64,000 nt of DNA, from the NCBI GenBank assembly GCA_033296885.1, contig MU863876.1, positions 124,001 to 188,000 of the forward strand. The letters are read 5' to 3'. The position numbers were made by a program, and so were the translations under genes. Of the stretch, positions 35,991-46,804 are shown piece by piece; the stretch's first letter is position 1; each line of letters opens with the position of its first letter. Source of the stretch: Triangularia verruculosa. Its lineage: Eukaryota > Ascomycota > Sordariomycetes > Sordariales > Podosporaceae. The notes below the pieces were generated by a model. The model was given only the letters and a program-made list of their open reading frames with translations. It was not told the DNA's origin and ran no database searches.

Positions 35991-36037
35991 GAAATCGATC
36001 CACTCGCTTGTCCGATCCGCTCGCTTATCAAATACGT
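35991..36037 (-). repeat. right TIR of pogo-type element
   Basis: 47 bp, perfect inverse of 34176-34222, followed by TA at 36038-36039 where the host exon resumes. Confidence 0.93.
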
Positions 36038-36089
36038 TAATGGTTTCTTCGACGATCGCATCACTTCTTGGCTTTGCGAGCGCAAGTAA

Positions 36090-37352
36090 GCTGCAAACAG
36101 AAGAGTTTTCAAGATTTCGGTCGTCATGGCTTTGAGTGTTGTAGATGTTAGAAGGGGAACACTTTTGCATTTCTTTCGTTGTGTGGTTAGATGTAAGATA
36201 CTATTAGCTAGATACACTCGTTACGTATTTGCCTTTTGTCACAACACAACTCCTACTGCTGAAGACTGTCGCTGCTCTCTTAGGCAAAGTGAAGCCCCCA
36301 TACCTATTCTTTGCCAAGGAGTCGTAGTTGGGGTAGCGGTCGATTTGGCCATATTCATTTGCGAAGGGTCTCACATGGCCCCTGGTGGAGTTGACCACAT
36401 AAGTCCCCTCGGCCGTTGGCAGGCGCCTAAACTGGTCACTAGGTGCGCCACTGACACGTTAGGTATCGGCACTACCCAACAAACCAACACTCCGTCGGCG
36501 CGGTCCGAGTCGTTGGTGGCCAAGACGGGCAACTGGCACAAATCGTGTTTGCCGGCTTCCAGCCGGACTGTAAGATACGAAGTGGGTACACACAGGGTTG
36601 ACACGTGACGTGGGGAATATCTTAGCAGCTGGAAGCAGCCAAGGAACTTGGGAGGGGCATCGCAATTACAAGACGTTTACTTGGGACATCGTGTGCCACC
36701 ATTCTCCTGCGTGTCACACGGACCTTACATGGCTTTTGTCAGTGCCGGAACCTTGGCATGTATCTAGCTAAGCAATGTGATCTGGTAACAATTAAGCTGA
36801 CGAACTTGGTAGGTAGGTAGGTAGAGATGATAGGGAACACATGCTTATCAATTGTACTGCGGTGCATCTAACAATCACAGAAAACCTGCCAAGGTTAGCA
36901 GCCATTACCTTGACACAATCCATCTTGAGCGTTCGACCACCGGGCCTTAAATGCGTCTCAAATGCTTTCATCCAGTGACCGTCCGCCAATTCCCACCGTC
37001 GTGTACCCGAACCAGCCGTTGGACCAGTCTTTGTCTCCTTTTCTTCGGATACTAGTAGCCGGTGGAAACCATGACTCGGCTCCAACCGTTGCAGAAGCGG
37101 CCGCTTCCAAAGCTTTCGGGTCACCCGTCGAGCGCGTTGTTCTTTTCGAGCACCCCTGGTTTTCGCCTTCATAAATACGTAGACTCCTGCCGTACTAGAA
37201 TCGAATTCGGTGGCATAGCAACAAACACGTCACAATCATCGCCGTGGGCCCCCTCCCCATTTTTTTTTGAGATCGGTCCTTTGGTGTTTTGTCGTTTCAA
37301 GCCTGCACCGCGTTGTATCAAGCATTCCTTCAATTCCCTCCGCTCAATCACG
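36090..37352. other. intergenic, 1.26 kb
   Basis: A 160-codon plus-strand frame (36126-36608) has no recognisable content and is not called. GTAGGTAGGTAGG occurs near 36810. The sugar-transporter promoter is presumably in the right part, with a leader near 37250-37350 that includes a run of nine T's. Confidence 0.4.
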
Positions 37353-39292
37353 ATGAAGCGGCTCCCGGCGAGAACCGAAGCCGAAGCAGGCTCGTCATGG
37401 CCAGCGATTGCCATCGGAGCATTCGTTGCCTTTGGTGGCTTGCTGTTCGGATATGATACAGGCACCATCAGTGGCATCCTTGCCATGGACTACTGGCGTG
37501 AACAGTTCTCCACCGGTTACCGGGACGCCAAAGGTCACTTGGACGTTTCACCCACTGATACCTCAGCCGTTGTGTCAATTCTCTCGGCGGGAACATTCTT
37601 CGGTGCCTTGGCGAGTCCAATGTTGGGTGACAATATTGGTCGCCGCTGGGGACTCATCGTTTCGTGCTGGGTGTTCAACTTTGGTGTTGTCTTGCAAACA
37701 GCCGCCGGACAATTACCGCTTTTTCTTGCTGGAAGGTTCTTTGCTGGTCTTGGTGTGGGACTTATCTCTGCTCTTGGTAAGTTGGATCAGAGGCATATCA
37801 ATATCAGACGTTAAGCTAACTGGGTCTAGTTCCTCTGTATCAATCAGAAACCGCACCGAAATGGATTCGCGGTGCCATTGTCGGTGCCTACCAGTTTGCG
37901 ATCACCATCGGACTTCTACTTGCAGCTGTGCTTGATAACGCCACACACGAACGGAAAGACTCCGGGTCATACAGGATACCAATCGCCTTGCAGTTCGCAT
38001 GGTCTCTTATCCTCATCATTGGCGTGTTGATACTGCCAGAAACGCCACGATATCTGATCAAAAAGGGCAAGATGGACCAGGCAGCTGTTTCCCTGGGGAA
38101 GCTGAGACGCCTTCCAAAGGATCACCCTGCCGTGGTAACGGAGCTGTCAGATGTCAAAGAATGTCACGATTACGAGATGGGCATCGGCAAAGCGAGCTAT
38201 TTGGACTTGTTCAGGGGCAAAATGCTCAAGCGACAGCTCACTGGAATGGGCATCCAGGCTTTGCAGCAGCTTACCGGCATCAACTTCATCTTCTACTACG
38301 GTACCCAGTATTTCCTCAACAGCGGCATTTCTAACCCGTTCACTATAACCATGATTACCTCCTGCATCAACGTCGTTTCGACAATTCCAGGACTCTATGC
38401 TATCGACGCCTGGGGTCGCCGACCGCTTCTCCTTTGGGGTGCTGTTGGGATGTGCCTCTCCCAATTTCTTATCGGCATCCTCGGCACCACGACTACCGGT
38501 CAAGATGCCGAAGGCAATATCCTTGTGTTCAATCTGCCTGCACAAAAGGCAAGCATCGCCTTTGTGTGTATTTACATCTTTTTCTTTGCCTCGACATGGG
38601 GTCCTCTCGCTTGGGTGGTGACTGGAGAAATCTTTCCCCTCAAGACAAGAGCAAGGGGCTTGAGTGTTACGACGGCCACAAACGTAAGCGGCTGAAACTT
38701 TCTCTCATCTATTGGATGGATGCTGACATTGATATGACAGTGGCTCTTCAATTGGGCCATCGCCTACGCGACACCGTACCTTGTCAACTACGGTCCAGGC
38801 AAATACGCCAACCTTCAAAGCAGGATCTTCTTCATTTGGTTCGGTGCTTGTTTTCTTTGTATCACGTTCGTGTACTTCTTCGTCTATGAGACGAAAGGGC
38901 TTTCGCTGGAGGAGGTCGATGAGATGTACAATCAGACTTCGCCGAGGGTTGTCGCTTGGAGGAGCAAAGAATGGGCTCCCTCAGCTCGTCGGGGGGCGCC
39001 GGGCAGCCCGGCGGGTAGTAAAGGCGAAAAGTCGACTTTGAGCAGTGAGGGTGGTGTCAGCGAAGAGAGCATGGTTGCTCCTGCTGCGGCCGCTGCTACC
39101 GCTACTCCAGTGCAAGACACACCGCCAGAGCAGGGACAGCGTCAGGTACCACTCCAGAGATCTATCCCATCCCCTGTGCCGGTGCCAGTGCTGGGACCAG
39201 GACAGACTATTACCAGAGCAATGTTGAAACCTGGGAGGGCAGGAAGGACGGTCTTCATCGAGGAGGAGTCGGATCAGGAGGAAAGAGGATAG
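37353..39292 (+). CDS. MFS monosaccharide transporter or sugar sensor
   Basis: Exons 37353-37776, 37830-38683 and 38741-39292 (53- and 57-nt introns) give 609 residues. Plasma-membrane major facilitator of the sugar porter family with about twelve helices. Signatures: FGGLLFGYDTGTISG (helix 1), DNIGRRWGL (loop 2-3), PETPRYLIKKGK (central loop), QQLTGINFIFYYG (helix 7, sugar-binding QQxxGxN), DAWGRRPLLL, WGPLAWVVTGEIFPLKTRARG and YETKGLSLEEVDEMY (end of helix 12). After this comes an unusually long cytosolic tail (about 120 residues, Ala/Pro/Gly-rich). Ordinary hexose transporters end much sooner; fungal glucose sensors of the Rco-3/Snf3/Rgt2 kind have long tails, so a sensor role is possible. 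The start was chosen at 37353 because the upstream open frame lacks transporter character. Confidence 0.85.
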
Positions 39293-40584
39293 TGCAAGGG
39301 AGAGGGGCCCACGGCTGATGCGTGATGACGTAACATGTGAATAATTTGTAAAGAATTCTTGATAGAGTATCCTTGGCTTCAGCCAAATCGAAGTCTTTGT
39401 TGACTTTCCAAGAGTTCGACAAGGGCACGAATAGGGGTACCCTAACCCTGGAACCCCTTGACACAAACGTCGCTGAACACCACGACTGGTGACATTGGTG
39501 TGGTTGCAATGATCGGCTCTTAATTTCTGGTAGCATATGGATCTGTGATAGGAGCCTATATATCTCCTGAATTGATTAAGGGGCGGTGCATGGTATTAAT
39601 CACGCAATGCGGGATCCGGTAGGTCGGGTCTCTTTGATCCGCGCTTGTCTATCTTCGATGGACGGCTCCGACAGACTAGAAGATGCTTCATGCTACTTGG
39701 ATGCATTGGCGCATCAAGAAGATAATCGTTATGCTTCTTCCGCATCGCTTAATTTTCCAACTCGTCGTGTCGCTCTCTGTACACTACACTCGCCTCGCCA
39801 CCTTCTCGCAACTCCCTAGGCCATGGGGCAGCGAGGAGCCCAGCGGCATCGCCACAAGTCCTTCTCTCATTTAATCCCAAGTGCTCGGTTGGAGATGGAA
39901 AACATCCGATTCGTGCTGTTAGACGGATGTGAGCTGTCATCCTCCCGAAGCCGAAGTGATGGGAGGGCCGATCAACAGACCTGAATTCGGTTTCCCCAAG
40001 TGTACAAGACCGGGACAAGCTCCCAACGGGGGACTTCCCCGCATTCCAGCTTGGGGAATCTCGGCCGGCTACGATCCGACGTTGCATTCTCCGCCTGTTC
40101 AGGCGCCGCCGCGTTGAGCCGCGCTTGGCATACTAACGCTGTATCGATCGGCTACGACATTGAGCCACCCTTATCCGTAGTTTCTGCTGCAAGGCACAGC
40201 CGTTTCCTCCCAGGCACGAATTGGAGCTACCGGCTTGGGTTGTCAACCAAGTCATGTTTGACCGGAACCCCGGGGCCGTCGCTCCGGTTATTTTCTTGTC
40301 CCGTGTTGCCCCCCGGCTCGGTTTACCATAGCGGCAGCAAATTCCCCATTCCCCACACAGCGGCAGAGGGCAGAAGCTGATCTTGACAGCGATGACAGGA
40401 TGGGACGTTGATGGAGCCTAGCTTCCGAGGCGAGGAGGCGAAGGTGACAGTGGCACTAGACGAGCATTTACAGCAACCACCATGGAAAGGCATACTTAAC
40501 CGGCGCGATCCTTCCCCTCGGCTTTCTGCCCTCTTCTCTGTCTCGTCAAGGTTCCTCACTCCTGTGCCATCACCAACCGCCATC
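39293..40584. other. intergenic, 1.3 kb
   Basis: Flanks of the transporter and the GH7 gene. No gene or repeat seen; frames of 120-126 codons at 40000-40380 and 40323-40688 overlap on opposite strands and are not called. Confidence 0.4.
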
Positions 40585-41961
40585 ATGCCTTCTGTCGCCA
40601 CTCTTCTCGCGGCCGGCCTCACCCTCAGTGGGTTGGCCGTTGCCCAAAAGCCCGGTCCTACCAAGGAGGTGCACCCCAAGCTCACCACCTACCGCTGCAG
40701 CAAGAAGAACGGCTGCAAGCCCCAGACCAACTACATCGTTCTCGACTCGCTTGCCCACCCCGTCTACCAGGCCGCTGCTCCCCAGTATGGCTGCGGTGAC
40801 TGGGGCCAGAAGGCCAACGCCACCGCCTGCCCTACGAAGGAGGCCTGCGCGCAGAACTGCATCATGGATGGTATCTCCGACTACTCGACCGTTGGTGTTA
40901 CGACCAGCGATACCGCCCTCAAGCTCGAGCAGATCCTCCCCAACGGCAGGTTCGTCAGCCCAAGAGTCTACCTCTTGGACAAGTCGAAGCAGAAATACGA
41001 GATGCTCAAGCTCACTGGCAACGAGTTCACCTTTGAGGTTGACGCGACCAGGCTGCCTTGCGGTATGAACTCTGCTCTTTACTTGAGCGAGATGCCGGCG
41101 GACGGTGCCAAGAGCAAGTTGAACAAGGGCGGTGCTTATTACGGCACTGGGTACTGCGATGCTCAGTGCTTCACCACTCCTTTCATTGGTGGTGAGGTAT
41201 GTGAAACACGCCTTCTTCTCGCAAAATGAACAAAATATTGACGTAATCTATAACAGGGCAACATCGAAGGTTACGGCGCCTGCTGCAACGAGATGGACAT
41301 CTGGGAGGCCAACGGCCGCGCCACCCACGTTGCTCCCCACACCTGCAACAAGCCCGGCCTTTACCTCTGCAAGGGCGACGAGTGCGGTGGCGACAAGGCC
41401 GGCGTTTGCGACAAGCCCGGCTGCGGGTGGAACCCCTACCGCGTCGATGTCGACGACTACTACGGCAACTCGAACCAGTTCAAGGTTGACACCACCCGCC
41501 CCTTCACTGTCATCACCCAGTTCCCCGCCGACAAGAAGGGCAAGCTCACGTCCATCAAGCGCTTCTACCAGCAAGATGGCAAGACCATCGGGGCCCACAC
41601 CGTTAACGTCGAGGGTCTTCCCAAGGTTGATGCGATGAACGACGAGTTCTGCGCCGCTACTGGCGCCTCGAGGTTCCTGGACTTGGGCGCCCACAAGGGT
41701 ATGGGTGATGCGATGACCAGAGGCATGGTTCTCGCCATGAGCATCTGGTGGGATGAAGGCGGCAACATGCAGTGGTTGGATGGTGCTGCCAGCAACGCCG
41801 GCCCTTGCGATGCTACTGAGGGCAACCCCAAGAACATTGTCAAGGTCGAGCCCTTCCCAACTGTCACCTATTCCAACCTGAGGTGGGGTGAGATCGGCTC
41901 TACCTACCAGCAGGAGAAGGAGGGCAAGGGCAAGGGCAGACACAGACGCTACATTGAGTAA
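40585..41961 (+). CDS. GH7 endoglucanase/cellobiohydrolase-type cellulase, no CBM
   Basis: Exons 40585-41196 and 41257-41961 (60-nt intron, GTATGT..CAG) give 438 residues. Signal peptide MPSVATLLAAGLTLSGLAVA. The GH7 retaining cellulase is identified by ACCNEMDIWEAN (Glu nucleophile, Asp, Glu acid/base), YGCGDWG, GYCDAQC, CGWNPYR and MSIWWDEGGNMQWLDG, with many paired cysteines. The chain ends in a basic Lys/Gly-rich tail (EKEGKGKGRHRRYIE) with no linker or cellulose-binding module. The length and short loops favour an endoglucanase (Cel7B-like) over a cellobiohydrolase, an inference I cannot test here. It acts on cellulose outside the cell, and the sugar transporter lies just upstream in the same orientation. 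Confidence 0.9.
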
Positions 41962-42774
41962 GCGGTGTCGCAGAAGAGATGTGGGAGAGGAAAAGAATTG
42001 TTCAAAAAGACTGCCCCGAGAGGGGAGATACATAATGTAGTACCTTGTTCAAATATGTATTCTTTATGGATTATTAGATCATCAACACACCGCTGTTGTT
42101 AAACTTGGCCATCTAACGTCCCATGGCTGTGCGTTGAATCTTGTGACGCTGACTGTGTTCGTGATGGCATTTGTAGTGGATTTGACAGGAGATTTGTGAG
42201 AGTTATTAGAGCCGAGGTAGCATTGAGCTGATGGTCAGATTCTGCTCCCGACAACTTTTGGCTGGAATAGGGAATCTTACCAGTTGGGATTAGCGCCAGC
42301 AGTAGGCGAGCATGTTGCCTCAACGTCGTCAGGGTCTTTTAGTGCTGACTCAGGGACCGAGTACGGTACCTTTACACAGCAAAGCTTTGAGGCTACCTGA
42401 CCTTGCTGAATGGCGAGGGAGACGACTAGTCGTACCTGCGTTGCATCTGAGAAGCGAACGTGTCCACATGGCAGCTCAGCCTCGTGTAGGCACCTACCAT
42501 TGAAGGCCTCACCGACAATGGCGGCCGCGTTGAACATGGTCATCGGCTGTCAATGATCCTTGATGGTTCATGTCAGCGTTGCAACAGTAAGAGGAAGGTC
42601 GTGAGTGACGACTCCATTACCGCTAGGTAGCTCGAGTGGTGAGAAACCTCAACCCATCATCAGCAGTAAGGTACCTTCGTGGTCGCTAGCGTTGTCAGCA
42701 TTCCGTTCGGTGAAGGTGGCATCGCGGGCGTCTCAGAGAAGTGTCATGAGGCAACCAGGAGTAGATCAAACTTG
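41962..42774. other. intergenic
   Basis: No gene seen. Ends at the TATA box of the lysozyme-like gene. Confidence 0.45.
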
Positions 42775-42780
42775 TATAAA
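42775..42780 (+). promoter_or_regulatory. TATA box of lysozyme-like gene
   Basis: TATAAA about 140 nt upstream of the ATG at 42918, followed by a CT/CA-rich leader. Confidence 0.5.
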
Positions 42781-42917
42781 GCTGCCGATGGCTCCTCACC
42801 CTCATCCTCTCAACTCGCCATCACTTCACTCAGCAGCCATCATCACAACATCTCATCCTCTCTCCAATAATCTTAACCAAACTTCCACCTCCTTTCCAAC
42901 TTCCAACAACCATCAAA

Positions 42918-43515
42918 ATGCCTTTCACCTGGTACCAAGGCACTGCCTCCAACTTCCCCGGCATGAACCAGTGGAAGTCCTTCGAGGAGATCTTCAACCT
43001 CAACAAGCCCGAAATGTTCCGCACCGGCAACACCGGCGAGGACATCGGCCGCATCTGGAACGCCGTCCTCGAGTGCGCCAAGATCGGCGTCGACGAGCGC
43101 GTCATCTTCTGCATCATCATGCAGGAGTCCACCGGCAACGTTGGTGTCCGTACCACTTGGAACATGGACGGTGTTGCCACTGCTGGATTGATGCAGGCTT
43201 CTGGTAGCCCTGGCTATCCTGGTCAGCATGGCCTTACCCAGGTGAGTTTCAGTGCCGTAATTTGATCAGAATGGGATGGAAAACTAACATGAAAACTTCT
43301 AGGCTCAAATCACCGGCATGGTTCGCCATGGAACTGAGCACTACAAGCGCAACTTGAAGGAGTTTGGCGACCATTACAATGCCGACACCATCTACAAGGC
43401 TCTCAGGGCTTACAACTCTGGACGTGTCAACCAGAACAACTTGAGTGATGGGCTTGGCGCTACCGCTGCGTATGTCAGCGACATGGCTAACCGTCTTTGC
43501 GGTCGTCTCCCTTAA
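42918..43515 (+). CDS. lysozyme-like (SLT/GH23-type) protein without signal peptide
   Basis: Exons 42918-43241 and 43303-43515 (61-nt intron, GTGAG..TAG) give 178 residues. Pattern of the goose-lysozyme/soluble lytic transglycosylase fold: CIIMQESTGNVGV (the Glu is the expected general acid), AGLMQASGSPGYPGQHG (the GLMQ block) and AYNSGRVN (the AYN-x-G block). These three blocks in this order are the family core. There is no N-terminal hydrophobic segment (it opens MPFTWYQGTASNFPG), so the protein is cytosolic or leaves by a non-classical route. Likely target, if active: bacterial peptidoglycan or a related glycan. The codon bias is strong and the promoter good, suggesting high expression. 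Confidence 0.75.
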
Positions 43516-44399
43516 ACTGAAGTCTAGAAGCTTGCAACATTGGTGATGGAGGGATATACATGGATTTCTGGTTATCTCATTTTTTCTTTTTTGGTTTTCT
43601 TGAGCTTTCTCAAAAGGAATTTAGAATGTCTGTTATCGGTTATTTCAGTCCTTGTATCTAGCGCTAAAAGATTGCACGAATCGTGTTTTCAACCAAAGCT
43701 CTGAAAGACCTCGTGACAAACAACACCTTGCCCGCGCCTTGATGAATTTGTATGTGTCTCACAAATCACGATGAGACTCCGCACCCCAGCCCACCAGCAT
43801 TGGAGGTGGTTAGGTTCTTTGCATCTGAAAACGTTGCCTCCCACACAGACATGACTCTGAAGATTCCGTGCATTATTTCCATTCCATGAGGTCTCCTGTT
43901 GTAGGATGAAAGTCCCAAAAGAATGCTGGCGATACGATACGCGACACCTGACGCTAGGTACCTATGCTGGGTAGATACGACAGTTCCGACGGATTATACC
44001 ATCCGCACCACTAGTCTCGAAGCATTCTTCTAAGGCGTCGCGGTAGCTCTTACGCAAGTAGGCCAGGTCGTCGAGGTACTTTTCATGGCTCATGGCGTCT
44101 TTGAGAACATTCTCCAGCACGCTCTAACTTGTGTGATCTAGGACGAATTCAGACACATGTCGATTTCTACGTTACAATAAATGCGATTTCCAAACACATT
44201 TACTGACTAGGTGCCAGGGGCTTCAACTCATCGTGTCATGTCGAAATTAACCAAGTCTTGGACCGTACAGCGGGTCGAACAAAGCGAAGAATTTCAAAGC
44301 GAATAAACCGTATGTTATTTCGAGCCTAAAGACATTCTGATAGCCTGAAAATTCATTTGCTAAGCGCCAAAAGGTCCATATCAGAGCACCGATAACCTT
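43516..44399. other. intergenic
   Basis: About 880 bp between convergent genes. No gene, RNA or repeat seen. Confidence 0.45.
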
Positions 44400-46804
44400 T
44401 CATGTCATATACCGCTTGCCTTCTTCATATATTTCCTGGTACATCTGCAACACATGCTGCTCCTTCACGTGCTGAAAATCATCGTACCCCCTATCGACAC
44501 TGTCGCCACCATCATCATCCACTTCACCATCAGTACTGGAATCTGAATCTTCATCAAGTTCTACAGCACTCTTGTCAGATAATTTTGGTTCCTTCTGCAA
44601 AGCAATTCGTTAGCTATGCCAGCCACGTGTAAGCCGAGATCACTCACGTCAAGCCTTCTTCTCTTAGACCGGCGCCTACGTTCCTCTTCTCCATTGCCGA
44701 CCTCGTCTCTCTCGTGCTTCCCCAAAATCCCTTGTTTGGGGTCCAATGCTTCCCACTTCTCGGGATCATACACCTCCTCCGGCAACTTGACTCCACTCGG
44801 CGCAGTGATGATGCCAAACTCAGTGCACAAATTGCCACCACGCCCATGATGACCAAACAGTCCAATGACCTTTCTCCCTTTACCAGGCGTGAGGAACTCA
44901 GGGCTGCCTTTTCCTGCGTGTTTCATGTTCAAGGCCCCCATTGATCTGCCGTCAAACGTCCACATCCTCAACCCTATCAGCGGCCACCATGCTCTGTCGC
45001 TATGCGCTCTTGTGACTGCGACACAGGAGATCCCAGCCCGGTTCTTCAAAGAAATGATACGCTTCTGGTGGCCGCCCGGCATATACCCTGGCCGCCCGCA
45101 ATTGGCAACAGTGCCGTCCTTGTAGTAAACCATCGCGCCGTCCAAAGCATCCCCCACGTGCAAGGCAATCTTGGTGGCCCTCACGAGTTTGCCATCCGCG
45201 TTTCGCTTTTTGAACATGACCGTCCAGGGATGCCAGTCAGGACCATAAGCGCCAACTCGCGACGCGGCTGACTTCTTCTCGATGATGATATGCGGATGAC
45301 CAGGGAGGGTCAGCGCAGTGGCAGGGTGCAAGTGAGCCCAAATGTTCGGCACCATTACCTCAAGCCCATTATCACCCAACGCCTTGATCCTCCACGGACG
45401 CTGCCTATTGTTGGCGATGAAGTCCTTCTCTAGTATAGCCTGCCACGACTTTTCGTCCTCGCCATACGACGACAAAGGGTTTGGGCCTTGCATGGTGACC
45501 TTTCTTATCTTGCTTTCTGAGTAAATGCTGATGCTAGCCTTTTCTAGTGTCCCGTTGATTTCAATGCGGGGAGGGCTGCTCGATATCGTCTTGTCTCCTG
45601 GCAGCTTGAAGTGAGGCCGAGTGGCACGCAGGAAAAGCGCATCTCGCAGGTCACCGCGGAAAGGTTGCCACGATAAATCAGAGGAGTCATACTCCGTGCC
45701 ATCGGCTTCATCCTGATAGCAGTAGGCTGTTCGCGGAAGAAAGGCCTTGACCCATTCGACAATATCGCGAGCTTGAAAGTAAAAGTCCGACTCGGCTCCA
45801 AATGCTCGGCGGACCTCCTGCAGGAAGTCAACTTGTCCGACCGCGCAAGTTTCCCACAGGCAATAACACCGATCGTTGGAGACGGAGCCGCCGGAGGTTG
45901 GCCGGGCGTCGAGGAGACACTCGGGGATTTCATCCATGAACCGTGGCCAAGCATAGGCGAGATGACTGCCGAATGTGGCGACAGATATTCCACCTGGGTC
46001 GTACCGTCCAATAGCCTCATGGCCGAGCACCCTGCCCCGCTTGTCGTCATAGTGAGAATCCAGGACAAGACCCGCGACAACAGGCCTAGCCTTCGACACA
46101 AACGGCCCGCCGTACTTCTCAAGGGCTTCCACAAAGATAGCGTCTAGGTTGTTTGGGCTTCCTCGCCCCCGTTCGATTTGACGAAGCTCTGCAACCGTCT
46201 TGTCGGTACGGACTAGATGTACCCGAGGAACCCAGCCGTGTGCATTTTCAGGCTCGGTGAAAGATGTTTGTACGTGTTCCCGTGTGAGAGTATCAATCCC
46301 CCACTCTTCCTGCAGCCGGAACGTACGGCGACCGAGGCCGCTCCTCTGCATCTCATCGGTAATAATTGCTTGCCACATCAAGGCAGTGACTCGGAACTTG
46401 GCAATGGCTGCTTCGAGGCTCGAATGGGTGCTGCTGAGGGTGCCGAACTTGAGAGGATGACAGTCGATGGACAACAGCGAGTCTTTAGCTATCAAGATAG
46501 CCAGGTAAAGTGGTGGGCTTTTGAGCAACGGCCTATACCGTACTCGGAGCTCGGCTTTGTCGTCGTCATTGTTACTGGAGACAACCCTGATCGTGTTCAT
46601 TCCTGATGCGAGTAGGACCAAAGCCTTGAAGTGACCGTTGGAGACTGGCCATCGCTGGTCAGGAGTAGCCGATTGCCCTCGTCCAACCTGAGACTTGACA
46701 CTTATGTGGCTGGCTGTTGTGTCGGTTGTGCCAGTGATCAGAATGCATCGCTGATGCACCTGTACAACTGAGTCGGTGTCGAAGTTGTCGATTGTGAAAG
46801 GCAT
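44400..46804 (-). CDS. PF12044-type metallopeptidase relative with lost HExxH
   Basis: Exons 46804-44648 and 44594-44400 (53-nt intron, GTGAGT..CAG) give 783 residues. The frame is open further upstream to 46897, but MPFTIDNFDTDSVV at 46804 matches the usual family start. The N-terminal half resembles the putative zinc peptidase family that includes yeast YIL108W: SVATFGSHLAYAWPRFMDEIP and WETCAVGQVDFLQEVRRAFGA. Where the family has H-E-x-G-H, this protein has QEVRR (codons about 45805-45820): the first His is Gln and the second His is Arg. A C-terminal beta-rich part (WTFDGRSMGALNMKH, IGLFGHHGRGGNLCTEFGII) looks like the jacalin-type lectin domain of these proteins. It ends in a basic then acidic tail (RRSKRRRLD, SDSSTDGEVDDDGG). 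Likely a non-catalytic member. Confidence 0.75.

Larger units (their letters stand above)
34176..36037 (+). mobile_element. pogo/Fot1-type DNA transposon
   Basis: A 1862-bp element with perfect 47-bp terminal inverted repeats (34176-34222 and 35991-36037, tip ACGTATTTGATAAGCGAGCG), flanked by TA on each side (34174-34175 and 36038-36039). It contains one transposase gene of the Fot1/pogo DDE_1 group. About 1.15 kb of the interior (34470-35620) is very rich in TA and almost free of TG and CA, the mark of RIP, whereas both ends are normal. It is inserted in the same orientation as the host gene. Confidence 0.92.
33742..36089 (+). pseudogene. crystallin-like secreted protein gene split by a transposon
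   Basis: Exons 33742-33919, 33973-34054 and 34114-34175, then the transposon (34176-36037), one extra TA (36038-36039), then the remainder of exon 3 at 36040-36089 ending in TAA. Without the insertion the protein would be 123 residues. Signal peptide MIATKSIIAYFAIGALSVTA. Core motifs VFACTEARFTGDC, SSIQNLERDRFSCKWFEH and DCEGKEY parallel the intact gene at 18751-19308, with the same intron phases. The last conserved strand (ITSWLC) lies beyond the element. As it stands, exon 3 reads into the transposon and stops at 34292-34294, adding about 40 foreign residues. The lost C-terminal strand and cysteine make the product probably non-functional. Confidence 0.85.

Noticed and set aside
36126..36608. 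160-codon plus-strand frame beginning just beyond the interrupted crystallin-like gene
   Set aside because: No family resemblance, mixed composition, overlaps antisense frames; probably chance.
41248..42033. 261-codon minus-strand frame opposite the GH7 gene
   Set aside because: It is an antisense shadow of GC-rich, codon-biased GH7 exon 2; it has no signal, motif or splice logic of its own.
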